15,775 bases of DNA, from positions 1-15,775 of the forward strand of contig JALVEX010000074.1 in the NCBI GenBank assembly GCA_027030435.1. The letters are read 5' to 3'. Position numbers and translations under genes: made by a program. Position 1 is the stretch's first letter, and every line of letters starts with the position of its first letter. Under the pieces are notes generated by a model that saw nothing but the letters and a program-made list of their open reading frames with translations, had not been told where the DNA came from and searched no databases. The DNA comes from Paracoccaceae bacterium. Its GTDB lineage: Bacteria; Pseudomonadota; Alphaproteobacteria; Rhodobacterales; Rhodobacteraceae. Of the stretch, positions 1 to 6,131 are shown one piece after another.

Positions 1-2
1 CG

Positions 3-101
3 CCGCTTGACTGGTTCGACGTTTTTTTCCACGGCGCTCCCTGGGTGCTGCTCGCGGTGAAGCTCGCGCGGCTCTCCAAAAGCAGGCCGCCCAGGCCTTA
101 G
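3..101 (+). CDS. C-terminal fragment of an unidentified protein (partial, 5' end outside window)
   Basis: An open frame enters from the left edge and ends at TAG 99-101, giving 32 residues. It starts PLDWFDVFF, has a hydrophobic stretch (GAPWVLLAVKLA) and ends in a basic proline-rich tail (KSRPPRP). This pattern would fit the C-terminal end of a membrane protein. I do not recognise it, and it does not look like the C-terminus of MurC or MurG, the genes usually found upstream of murB in this group. A small stem follows the stop (103-108 pairing with 113-118, loop TAAC) without a T-tract. The frame is too short to exclude a chance ORF. Confidence 0.3.
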   Translation, partial: PLDWFDVFFHGAPWVLLAVKLARLSKSRPPRP

Positions 102-212
102 AGCGAGATAACTCTCGCGTGGCATCATCGCGCGCTTGGTGCAATTGCTTTTTCCCGCCCGATCCGCCGTCTCGGCCGTGCGCAAGGGGGGCGAAAGCCG
201 CCGGGGCAGGTT

Positions 213-251
213 GATCACCCGGGTTTCAAGGGTGGGAGCGCTCCCGTGATC
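213..251. repeat. Inverted repeat at the lysE stop codon, possible weak terminator
   Basis: GATCAC (213-218) and GTGATC (246-251) are perfect inverted copies. They enclose the 12-bp palindrome GGGAGCGCTCCC (234-245). The right arm touches the last base of the lysE stop codon, so on the minus strand a stem-loop would form just after the gene. There is no T-tract, so intrinsic termination is uncertain. The rest of 102-250 holds no gene I can support; it includes the short palindrome GCAATTGC (141-148) followed by five T. Confidence 0.3.
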
Positions 252-886
252 TATCTGTTTTCCAGCGCAAGCCCGATGCCGAGCGTTGCCAGAACCGTGC
301 CAAGCGTCCTTTCCATCCACAGGCCGATCCGCTGATTGCCGCGCAGCCTGGAAACCAGCTTTCCGCCCGCAAGCACGAGGGGCGGTTCCACAAGGCCGGC
401 AACCGCGATGATGAGGAAACCGTGCAGGAACAGCTGGGCAGGCACGGGGCCGGCGCCTTCCACCACGAACTGCGGCAGAAAGGCCAGGAAGAAGATCGCC
501 ACTTTCGGGTTGAGCAGCCCGACAAGCGCGCCCTGTTTGTAGATGGAAAGAAAGCTGGCATCGCGTCGGGCGTCATCTGCCAAGAAGGATGCGCCATCGG
601 ATCTCAGTGCCTTGATGCCGAGCCAGATCAGATAGGCCGCCCCGGCCCATTTGACGAAGGAAAAAGCGATGGCCGAGGTTGCCAGGATCACGGAAAGGCC
701 GGTGGCCGCCATGACGACATGCCCGAAGGCCCCCGTCCATATCCCGAACATCGCGGCAAAGCCGGAGCGCGTGCCGTCCCGCGCCGTCTGCCCGAGAATG
801 AAGGCCATGTCCGGGCCGGGCGAGAGATTGAGCAGGACAGCGGCTGACAGGAATGCAGTCCAGTGAACCAGGGAATAATCAAACAT
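251..886 (-). CDS. LysE/RhtB family amino-acid exporter
   Basis: This 211-residue protein is predicted to be an inner-membrane exporter of the LysE/RhtB family, which expels amino acids or related small molecules; the substrate cannot be told from sequence. The length is typical of the family (about 200-210). Visible hallmarks are LSPGPDMAFILG at residues 21-32, a following GxxxG-rich helix (GFAAMFGIWTG), YLIWLGIKALR near residues 85-95, and LLNPKVAIFFLAFLPQF around 124-140, with about six hydrophobic segments. The start ATG (884-886) is preceded on the minus strand by AAAAGGATGG, a good ribosome binding site. It lies 205 bp downstream of merA in the same direction, so it could be read through from the mer operon or have its own promoter. 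It is not a known mercury-resistance component, so a role in Hg efflux would be speculation. Confidence 0.88.
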   Translation of the reverse strand: MFDYSLVHWTAFLSAAVLLNLSPGPDMAFILGQTARDGTRSGFAAMFGIWTGAFGHVVMAATGLSVILATSAIAFSFVKWAGAAYLIWLGIKALRSDGASFLADDARRDASFLSIYKQGALVGLLNPKVAIFFLAFLPQFVVEGAGPVPAQLFLHGFLIIAVAGLVEPPLVLAGGKLVSRLRGNQRIGLWMERTLGTVLATLGIGLALENR

Positions 887-957
887 TTCGCCATCCTTTT
901 TGCGCGTGCATTTCCGAGCATGGCGATGGGGCCACCGGCTTGTTGATGCTGCCCGCC

Positions 958-971
958 CTGACCGCCGTCAG
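958..971. repeat. Short dyad upstream of lysE, possible operator
   Basis: CTGAC (958-962) and GTCAG (967-971) form a perfect inverted repeat with a CGCC loop. It lies about 70-85 bp upstream of the lysE start, downstream of the candidate promoter. It could be an operator or a leader hairpin. A 5-bp dyad is weak evidence on its own. Confidence 0.2.
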
Positions 972-996
972 TCATTCCGTAGCAGAGAGCCCACGC

Positions 997-1023
997 GTAT
1001 CATGCCGGGTTTCCTGCGGTCAA
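997..1023 (-). promoter_or_regulatory. Candidate lysE promoter
   Basis: On the minus strand TTGACC (1023-1018) resembles a -35 element and TGATAC (1002-997) a -10 element. The 15-bp spacer is shorter than the usual 17. If used, it would give a leader of about 100 nt before lysE and allow expression independent of merA. Confidence 0.25.
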
Positions 1024-1035
1024 TCCGGCCTTTCC

Positions 1036-1059
1036 CCCGCCGGCTGTGAGGCCGGCGGG
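1036..1059 (-). terminator. GC-rich hairpin after merA, candidate terminator
   Basis: CCCGCCGGC (1036-1044) and GCCGGCGGG (1051-1059) are perfect 9-bp inverted arms around a 6-nt loop, located 33 bp after the merA stop. The stem is very stable, but no U-tract follows on the minus strand. It may be a transcript-stabilising 3' hairpin or a leaky terminator between merA and lysE. Confidence 0.45.
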
Positions 1060-1091
1060 AAGCGTGGCCGGGTGGCGGGGATGGATGGGTT

Positions 1092-2522
1092 CTATCCCGC
1101 GCAGCAGGAGAGTTGCGCCACGTCGCGCTCGAAGGTCTGGGAGGCGAGCTTCAGCCCTTCGACCGTGGTCAGATAGGGGAAGATCATGCTGCCGAGAGCC
1201 TCATAGGTGAGCCCCATGCGGATCGCGAGCGCGGCCGTCTGGATGCTGTCGCTGCCCTCGGGGGCCACGATATGGGCGCCGAGGAGCTTCTTGCTCTCCC
1301 TGTCGGCCACCAGCTTGATCAGCCCGCGGGTGTCGCGCGCGGCGAGGGCGCGGGGCACATGCGCGAGCGGCAGCACGGAGGTGGTCACCTCGTGGCCCGC
1401 CGCACGCGCCGCCTCCTCGCCGAGCCCCACGCTGGCCACCTGCGGATCGGTAAAGACAACCGCCGGCATGGCGCTGTTGTCATAGGCCGGCGGGTTTTGC
1501 CCGAGCGCATTCTGCACCGCAAGCTTGGCGCCATAGGCGGCCATGTAGACGAACTGATCGCGCCCCGTCACATCGCCGGCGGCGAAGGTGCCGGGGCGGG
1601 TGGTGGCCATGGCGCCGTCCACGCGAATGCCGCCGTTTGCCAGCGTCTCGATCCCGGCCGCGGGAAGATTGAGCCCCTCGGAATTGGGCACCCGCCCGGT
1701 GGCGAGCAGAAGCGCCTCGCCGGTGATCTCGGCGGGGGCACCGTCGCGCGTTATCCGAAGGCGGATCAGGCCATCCGCTCCCTTTTCGATGTGCTCATAG
1801 GCGATGCCGTCCACGAGCGTGAGCCCTTCGCCGCTCAGCGCGGAGGAGAGCGCGGCGCGGATTTCTGGCTCGGCTTCGGGCAGGAGGCCGCGGCGGCTCA
1901 CGAGCGTGACGGCCACCCCGGCGCGGGCAAACATCTGCGCAAGCTCGGCGCCGATATACCCGGCGCCGATCACGATCATCGAGCGGGGCAGTTCGGCAAG
2001 CTCGAGCGCCTCGGTGCTGGTGAGGAAGGGCACATCCACAAGCCCCGCGATCTCGGGGACATGGGCGTGCGATCCGGTGGCCAGCAGGATCCGCTTCGCC
2101 TCGATCGGTTGGCCATCGAGGGTGAGTTGCCCCGCATCGTTGAAGCTTGCGTGCCCCTCTCGATAGGCGACCTGCGGCCAGGCGGGCAGGACATTGGTGT
2201 ATTTCGCCGCCCGCAGCTCATCCACGAGCGCCTGTTTCTGGGCCTGAAGCGCCTGCCAGTCGGTGAGCCGCCCCTCGGCCTCTACGCCGGAAAAGCGCGA
2301 AGCCACCTGCGCAAGATGCAAAGGCTCGACCGCCCGGATCAGCGCCTTGGAGGGTACGCAGCCCACGTTCACGCAGGTGCCCCCGATCGTGCCCTCGCCG
2401 ATCAGCAGCACCCGCGCGCCCATTTCGGCTGCGGTGATGGCGCCCGAGAATCCGGCCGAGCCGGCCCCGATGACAACCAGATCATGCGGCCCGCCGGGCC
2501 TTGGGGTGCAGCATCCGTTCAT
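1092..2522 (-). CDS. merA: Mercuric reductase MerA, short form without N-terminal HMA domain
   Basis: This 476-residue cytoplasmic flavoenzyme reduces Hg(II) to volatile Hg(0) using NADPH and is the final step of the resistance pathway. It belongs to the pyridine nucleotide-disulfide oxidoreductase family. Visible features are the FAD-binding GAGSAG (19-24), the redox-active pair in GGTCVNVGCVPSK (Cys50 and Cys55), a second Rossmann motif (VIGAGYIGAELAQMF), the FAD contact near AAGDVTG, and the C-terminal vicinal pair Cys473-Cys474 (SCCAG) that delivers Hg(II) to the active site and separates MerA from lipoamide dehydrogenases. The heavy-metal-associated NmerA domain of Tn501-type enzymes is absent. 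Instead there is a Cys-Cys at residues 4-5. The start ATG (2520-2522) follows GGAGG with a 9-nt gap. It is the last mer gene of the operon. Confidence 0.96.
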   Translation of the reverse strand: MNGCCTPRPGGPHDLVVIGAGSAGFSGAITAAEMGARVLLIGEGTIGGTCVNVGCVPSKALIRAVEPLHLAQVASRFSGVEAEGRLTDWQALQAQKQALVDELRAAKYTNVLPAWPQVAYREGHASFNDAGQLTLDGQPIEAKRILLATGSHAHVPEIAGLVDVPFLTSTEALELAELPRSMIVIGAGYIGAELAQMFARAGVAVTLVSRRGLLPEAEPEIRAALSSALSGEGLTLVDGIAYEHIEKGADGLIRLRITRDGAPAEITGEALLLATGRVPNSEGLNLPAAGIETLANGGIRVDGAMATTRPGTFAAGDVTGRDQFVYMAAYGAKLAVQNALGQNPPAYDNSAMPAVVFTDPQVASVGLGEEAARAAGHEVTTSVLPLAHVPRALAARDTRGLIKLVADRESKKLLGAHIVAPEGSDSIQTAALAIRMGLTYEALGSMIFPYLTTVEGLKLASQTFERDVAQLSCCAG

Positions 2523-2549
2523 GTGTTTGATCCTCCGAAACGGGGAGAA

Positions 2550-2566
2550 GCGGGATGTGCTCCCGC
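2550..2566 (-). repeat. Hairpin in the merF-merA gap
   Basis: GCGGGA (2550-2555) and TCCCGC (2561-2566) form a 6-bp stem with a 5-nt loop in the 69-bp gap between merF and merA. It lies just upstream of the merA ribosome binding site and does not overlap it. No T-tract follows. It may affect mRNA stability or relative expression of merA; no function can be assigned from sequence. Confidence 0.35.
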
Positions 2567-2591
2567 AAGATTGAGATGGCGGCTCTTTCGT

Positions 2592-2834
2592 TCAGCTCTC
2601 GGATGTGTCGCAGCGCCGCCCGCTCTGGCGGCGCCAGAGCGCATAGAGCGTGAGCAGCACGAAGAAGCCGAGCGCCGGCAGCAGCACGTAATCGAGATAG
2701 CCGGTGATCGCCGAGAGCCCGAGAACCCCCACCAGCACCACCAGCGCCGGCGTGAAGCAGCACAGGGCAAGGACGGCGCTGCCGATCAGGCCCGTCTTGA
2801 GGAGCGCGCTCCCCGGTTTTCCGCTTTCAGCCAT
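2592..2834 (-). CDS. merF: Mercury transport protein MerF
   Basis: An 80-residue inner-membrane protein predicted to carry Hg(II) into the cytoplasm. The family is about 80 residues with two transmembrane helices. Here the helices span roughly residues 13-38 and 45-68, separated by SAITGYLDY. The first vicinal cysteine pair, in ALCCFTP (Cys25-Cys26), is intact. Family members I know carry a second Cys pair shortly after helix 2, in a short basic tail. This protein has only one cysteine there (Cys75, RRCDTSES), followed by an acidic end. The start ATG (2832-2834) lies 2 bp after the merP stop, so the genes are tightly linked. MerC and MerE were looked for and are not present. Confidence 0.9.
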   Translation of the reverse strand: MAESGKPGSALLKTGLIGSAVLALCCFTPALVVLVGVLGLSAITGYLDYVLLPALGFFVLLTLYALWRRQSGRRCDTSES

Positions 2835-2836
2835 GT

Positions 2837-3121
2837 TCAGCCCTGCGGCTCGATGACGCTGGATTCATAGCCCACGTTCTTCGTGGCACTGGTGATCTCG
2901 TCGATGCTCACCAGCTCGTCATCGAACACCACGACCGCCTGGCGGGTTTCGAGGCTGGGTTCCACCGATTTGATGCCGGGAAGCTTGGTGATCGCCCCCT
3001 CGACGATATAGGGGCAGCTGGCGCAATACATGCCGGGCACGGAAAGCGTGACCTTCTGCTCGGCGGCAAGCGCCGGAAAGGCCACGGCCAGGGCAAGGAG
3101 CGAGATTTTCAGGGATTTCAT
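2837..3121 (-). CDS. merP: Periplasmic mercury-binding protein MerP
   Basis: A 94-residue precursor. Residues 1-20 form a Sec signal peptide (charged MKSLK, hydrophobic core, FPALAA), and the mature part is a single heavy-metal-associated (HMA) domain of the ferredoxin-like fold. The metal site is GMYCASC with Cys33 and Cys36; the common form is GMTCxxC, so the Thr is replaced by Tyr. MerP binds Hg(II) in the periplasm and passes it to the cysteines of MerT or MerF. The frame is open upstream to 3205, but ATG 3119-3121 is chosen because it gives a proper signal peptide and is preceded by AAGGA at a good distance. The gap to merT is 56 bp. Confidence 0.93.
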   Translation of the reverse strand: MKSLKISLLALAVAFPALAAEQKVTLSVPGMYCASCPYIVEGAITKLPGIKSVEPSLETRQAVVVFDDELVSIDEITSATKNVGYESSVIEPQG

Positions 3122-3177
3122 CGTGGTTTCCTTCTGTCTTGTTTTCAGGAGCGTTTGCGGGTGGGGAAAGGGGTTAT

Positions 3178-3591
3178 TCAGCCCATCAGGAGCGGCAGGA
3201 GCCATGGCCAGGCGAGGGCGAGCAGGATGATCGCCGTGGCGATCCAGAGGGAGGTTTTCACCAGCCTGCCTGGGAGCGGGCGGGCGCAGGCCGCGCCATC
3301 GGCGCAGGCTTTCGGCTTGCGATAGACGAGCCAGTAGCCATAGCCGATGAAGCCCAGCGTGATCGCGATGAAGATCGGCTTGTAGGGGGCAAGCGCCGTC
3401 AGATTGCCGATCCAGGCGCCGCTTATGCCGAGGCTGAAAAGCACCAGCGGCAGGATGCAGCAGCTCGATGCTGCCAGCGCCCCGAGTATTCCGCCCGCCG
3501 CCACCAACCTGGCGCGGGTTTTTTCCGGAGCGCCGGCATCCTCTTCCTGCCGCAGCGCAGGATGCGTGTAATCTTCTGATGTATTGGTCAT
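3178..3591 (-). CDS. merT: Mercuric ion transporter MerT
   Basis: A 137-residue inner-membrane protein that takes Hg(II) from MerP and moves it into the cytoplasm. It has three hydrophobic segments, about residues 30-57, 70-90 and 112-134. The first contains the vicinal pair Cys44-Cys45 (SSCCILPL), and the loop after helix 2 contains Cys96 and Cys102 (ACADGAAC), as in classical MerT. It is about 20 residues longer than Tn501 MerT, with the extra length in a polar N-terminus. The frame stays open to 3681, but ATG 3589-3591 is chosen: it follows AAAAGAGG at 8 nt and lies downstream of the MerR-type promoter, whereas an upstream start would sit inside the operator. First gene of the operon. Confidence 0.93.
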   Translation of the reverse strand: MTNTSEDYTHPALRQEEDAGAPEKTRARLVAAGGILGALAASSCCILPLVLFSLGISGAWIGNLTALAPYKPIFIAITLGFIGYGYWLVYRKPKACADGAACARPLPGRLVKTSLWIATAIILLALAWPWLLPLLMG

Positions 3592-3606
3592 GCCAATGGC
3601 CTCTTT

Positions 3607-3635
3607 TTGCCTTTTCGTCGATCGCAGGTTACGAT
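3607..3635 (+). promoter_or_regulatory. Predicted merR promoter
   Basis: TTGCCT (3607-3612) and TACGAT (3630-3635) are separated by 17 bp on the plus strand, a reasonable sigma-70-type pair. Transcription would start near 3642, inside the MerR dyad, so bound MerR should repress its own gene. The leader to the merR ATG would be about 26 nt. Confidence 0.55.
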
Positions 3636-3656
3636 CTGTAGCCGCTACAGATGCAA
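3626..3656 (-). promoter_or_regulatory. Predicted mer operon promoter with 19-bp spacer (PmerT)
   Basis: On the minus strand TTGCAT (3656-3651) and TAACCT (3631-3626) are separated by exactly 19 bp (3632-3650). The overlong spacer is the hallmark of promoters activated by MerR-family proteins, which untwist the DNA when metal is bound. The expected start near 3619 gives a leader of about 28 nt before merT. Confidence 0.8.
3634..3652. promoter_or_regulatory. MerR operator dyad
   Basis: ATCTGTAGC (3634-3642) and GCTACAGAT (3644-3652) are perfect inverted arms around one base. The dyad sits in the spacer of the merT promoter and overlaps the likely merR transcription start. This is the arrangement expected for a MerR dimer controlling both directions. 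Confidence 0.8.
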
Positions 3657-3667
3657 GGAGAAATATC

Positions 3668-4156
3668 ATGGCGCGGATCACGAATGCGCGAGGAAAGCGC
3701 GGGGAGGGGGGAAAGCACAGGAATGCGGGAGCGCCGCGCCCGCCCTACGGCATCGGCGCGCTTTCGCGCCTCACCGGGGTGCATGTGGAAACCATCCGCT
3801 ATTACGAGCGCATCGGCCTGATCGCGCCCCCGCCCCGCACCGCCGGCGGCAACCGGCAATATGACGAAGCCGCCCGCCGCCGCCTTGCCTTCATCCGCCG
3901 CTGCCGCGATCTCGGCTTCTCGCTCGAAGAGATCCGGGCGCTGCTCGGCATGGTCGATCAGCCGGGGGCGAGCTGCGGCGAGGTGCAGGCGATGACGCGC
4001 GCCCATCTCGAAGCGGTGCGCGGGCGCATCCGCAGCCTGCGCCTCCTCGAGGCGACGCTCGAGGAGATGGAGAAAAGCTGCGGCGCGGGCGATCTGCCGG
4101 AATGCCCGATCATAGAAACCCTGTTCGAGGAGGGCGAATCCACCGCTTCGCCCTGA
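3668..4156 (+). CDS. merR: Hg(II)-responsive regulator MerR
   Basis: A 162-residue regulator, longer than the roughly 144 residues of Tn501 MerR. After a basic 30-residue N-terminal extension comes the winged helix-turn-helix (YGIGALSRLTGVHVETIRYYERIGLI, about residues 32-57), then the GGNRQYD wing and the long dimer helix. The three Hg-binding cysteines are present: one in GASCGEV near residue 105 and two in SCGAGDLPEC near the C-terminus, followed by PIIETL. The last two are 8 positions apart, against 9 in Tn501 and Bacillus MerR. ATG 3668 follows AAGGAG at 7 nt; an upstream in-frame ATG would lie within the operator and the merT start. It is divergent from merT and predicted to be autorepressed. 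The cysteine set and the adjacent genes make MerR more likely than CueR or ZntR. Confidence 0.92.
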   Translation: MARITNARGKRGEGGKHRNAGAPRPPYGIGALSRLTGVHVETIRYYERIGLIAPPPRTAGGNRQYDEAARRRLAFIRRCRDLGFSLEEIRALLGMVDQPGASCGEVQAMTRAHLEAVRGRIRSLRLLEATLEEMEKSCGAGDLPECPIIETLFEEGESTASP

Positions 4157-4184
4157 AGGGCTTTCGCACCCTCTGCGTCAGAGC

Positions 4185-4213
4185 TTTCCCTTGCGTGCAG
4201 CATTCGCTAAACC
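4185..4213 (+). promoter_or_regulatory. Candidate murB promoter, possibly giving a leaderless mRNA
   Basis: TAAACC (4208-4213) resembles a -10 element and is 17 bp from the poor -35 candidate TTTCCC (4185-4190). It ends 6 nt before the murB ATG, so transcription would start at or next to the start codon. The gap 4157-4219 holds no visible ribosome binding site. Confidence 0.3.
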
Positions 4214-4219
4214 CCTGCC

Positions 4220-5158
4220 ATGAGCTTCGATCTGCCTCCCGTGCGCGGCACTCTCACCGAGAACCGCCCGCTTGACGATCTGACCTGGCTGCGCGTGGGC
4301 GGGCCGGCGGATGTGCTTTTCCAACCGGCCGACGAGGCGGATCTCGCCGCCTTTCTCGCCGCGCTCGATCCTGCGGTGCCGGTCTTCCCGATGGGGGTCG
4401 GCAGCAATCTCATCGTGCGTGATGGCGGGCTGAGAGCCGTGGTGATCCGGCTCGGGCGCGGCTTCAACGCGATCCGCATCGAGGGGGAGCGGGTGATCGC
4501 GGGCGCGGCGGCGCTCGATGCCCATGTGGCGCGCAGGGCGGCGGCGGCGGGGCGCGATCTCACCTTCCTGCGCACCATCCCCGGCGCGATCGGCGGCGCC
4601 GTGCGGATGAACGCGGGCTGCTACGGCGCATATGTGGCCGATCATTTCGATCACGCCCGCGCCGTCACCCGCGCGGGAAAGGTGGTGACGCTCGGCCCGG
4701 ATGATCTGGATTTCCGCTACCGCGAGAGCACGCTGCCCGAGGGCTGGGTGCTGGTGGAGGCCACCTTCCGCCCGCCCGCGGGCGATCCCGAGGCGCTCGC
4801 GGCGCGCATGGAGGAACAGATCGTCAGGCGCGATGCCACCCAGCCCACGCGCGAACGCTCCGCCGGCTCCACCTTCCGCAATCCCGCCGGCTACAGCTCC
4901 ACCGGGCGCGAGGACGACACCCACGATCTCAAGGCCTGGAAGCTGATCGAGGATGCGGGCCTGCGCGGCTACCGGCTCGGGGGGGCGAAGATGAGCGAGA
5001 AGCACCCCAATTTTCTCGTCAACACCGGCACCGCCACCGCGCGCGAACTGGAGGAATTGGGCGAGCTGGTGCGAAAAAGGGTTTATCAAACCAGCCGGAT
5101 CCGGTTAGAGTGGGAAATCATGAGGGTCGGCGAACCGGCCCCGATCGAGGCAAGTTGA
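4220..5158 (+). CDS. murB: UDP-N-acetylenolpyruvoylglucosamine reductase MurB
   Basis: A 312-residue cytoplasmic FAD enzyme that uses NADPH to reduce UDP-GlcNAc-enolpyruvate to UDP-N-acetylmuramate, the second committed step of peptidoglycan synthesis. Visible features are the FAD-binding GVGSNLIVRDGG (59-70), PGAIGGAVRMNAGCYG (121-136), the catalytic Arg168 in FRYRES, the catalytic Ser217 in AGSTFRNP, SEKHPNFLVN (259-268) and the C-terminal catalytic Glu299 in LEWEI. Length is normal. ATG 4220 is the only reasonable start, since an in-frame TAA lies at 4208-4210. No Shine-Dalgarno sequence is visible before it. It opens the plus-strand dcw segment, directly downstream of merR rather than of murC. 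Confidence 0.96.
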   Translation: MSFDLPPVRGTLTENRPLDDLTWLRVGGPADVLFQPADEADLAAFLAALDPAVPVFPMGVGSNLIVRDGGLRAVVIRLGRGFNAIRIEGERVIAGAAALDAHVARRAAAAGRDLTFLRTIPGAIGGAVRMNAGCYGAYVADHFDHARAVTRAGKVVTLGPDDLDFRYRESTLPEGWVLVEATFRPPAGDPEALAARMEEQIVRRDATQPTRERSAGSTFRNPAGYSSTGREDDTHDLKAWKLIEDAGLRGYRLGGAKMSEKHPNFLVNTGTATARELEELGELVRKRVYQTSRIRLEWEIMRVGEPAPIEAS

Positions 5159-5216
5159 AACGATAACAGCGAAAGGGGCCGCGAAAAGGCCCCGGTTCGG
5201 GAAACACGAGGCGGGT

Positions 5217-6131
5217 ATGTCGAGCAGGGCAACCCGTAAAGTGGCGGTGCTGATGGGCGGGCTCTCGGCCGAACGGGAGGTCTCGCTTTCATCCGGTTCT
5301 GAGTGTGCGCGCGCTTTGCGGGAGATCGGACATGAGGTGATCGAGGTGGATGCCGGCGCGGATCTCGCCGAGCGGCTCGCCGCGCTTGCGCCCGATGTGG
5401 CCTTCAACGCGCTTCACGGCCGTTTCGGAGAGGATGGTTGTGTGCAGGGCATCCTCGAGTGGCTGCGCATCCCCTACACCCATTCGGGCGTGCTGGCCTC
5501 GGCCCTGGCGATGGACAAGGAGCGGAGCAAGGCCGCCTTCGCCGCCGCCGGCCTGCCGGTGGCCGAAAGCCTGCTCGCCCCGGCCGAAGAGGTGCGCGCG
5601 CGCCACGTGATGGCGCCGCCCTATGTGGTGAAGCCCAATAACGAGGGTTCGAGCGTCGGCGTCTATCTGGTGGAGGAGGGGGCGAACGCCCCGCCCGCGC
5701 TCGGCCCCGAAATGCCCGAGACGGTGATGGTCGAGGCCTATGTGCCGGGGCGCGATCTCACGGTCAGCGTGCTGGGGGATCGCGCGCTCACGGTCACCGA
5801 TATCCTCACCGATGGCTGGTATGACTTTGACGCGAAATACAGGCCCGGCGGCTCGCGCCACGTGGTGCCGGCCGATATTCCCGGCGAGATCTTCACGGCC
5901 TGCATGGAGCAGGCCCTCCACGCGCATCGGGTGCTTGGCTGCCGCGGCCTCTCGCGCACCGATTTCCGATGGGACGAGGCACGCGGGCCCGAGGGGCTGA
6001 TCGTGCTCGAAACCAACACCCAGCCTGGGATGACCCCCACATCCCTTTCCCCCGAACAGGCGGCCCATTGCGGCATTTCATTCGCCGAACTGTGCGACTG
6101 GCTGGTGGAGGATGCGTCATGCGACCGCTGA
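5217..6131 (+). CDS. ddl: D-alanine--D-alanine ligase
   Basis: A 304-residue ATP-grasp enzyme of the cytoplasm that joins two D-alanines to make the dipeptide added to the peptidoglycan stem by MurF. Visible motifs are VLMGGLSAEREVSLSSG (11-27), HGRFGEDG (67-74), the ATP-grasp lysine in VKPNNEGSSVGV (Lys139), YDFDAKY, and the metal-binding ETNTQPGMTPTS from Glu265 with Asn267. Length matches the DdlB type found in dcw clusters. ATG 5217 is preceded by ACGAGG; the gap to murB is 58 bp. Its last 13 bp overlap ftsQ in another frame, which suggests translational coupling. Confidence 0.96.
   Translation: MSSRATRKVAVLMGGLSAEREVSLSSGSECARALREIGHEVIEVDAGADLAERLAALAPDVAFNALHGRFGEDGCVQGILEWLRIPYTHSGVLASALAMDKERSKAAFAAAGLPVAESLLAPAEEVRARHVMAPPYVVKPNNEGSSVGVYLVEEGANAPPALGPEMPETVMVEAYVPGRDLTVSVLGDRALTVTDILTDGWYDFDAKYRPGGSRHVVPADIPGEIFTACMEQALHAHRVLGCRGLSRTDFRWDEARGPEGLIVLETNTQPGMTPTSLSPEQAAHCGISFAELCDWLVEDASCDR

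Noticed and set aside
1..101. Left-edge frame as the end of murC or murG
   Set aside because: The residues do not resemble the C-termini of these enzymes, so I left it unidentified instead of fitting it to the expected gene order.
1113..2870. Long plus-strand open frame (585 codons) opposite merA and merF
   Set aside because: It is antisense to clear merA and merF genes, has Arg/Gly/His-rich low-complexity translation, and shows no family motif. Such shadows are common in GC-rich DNA.
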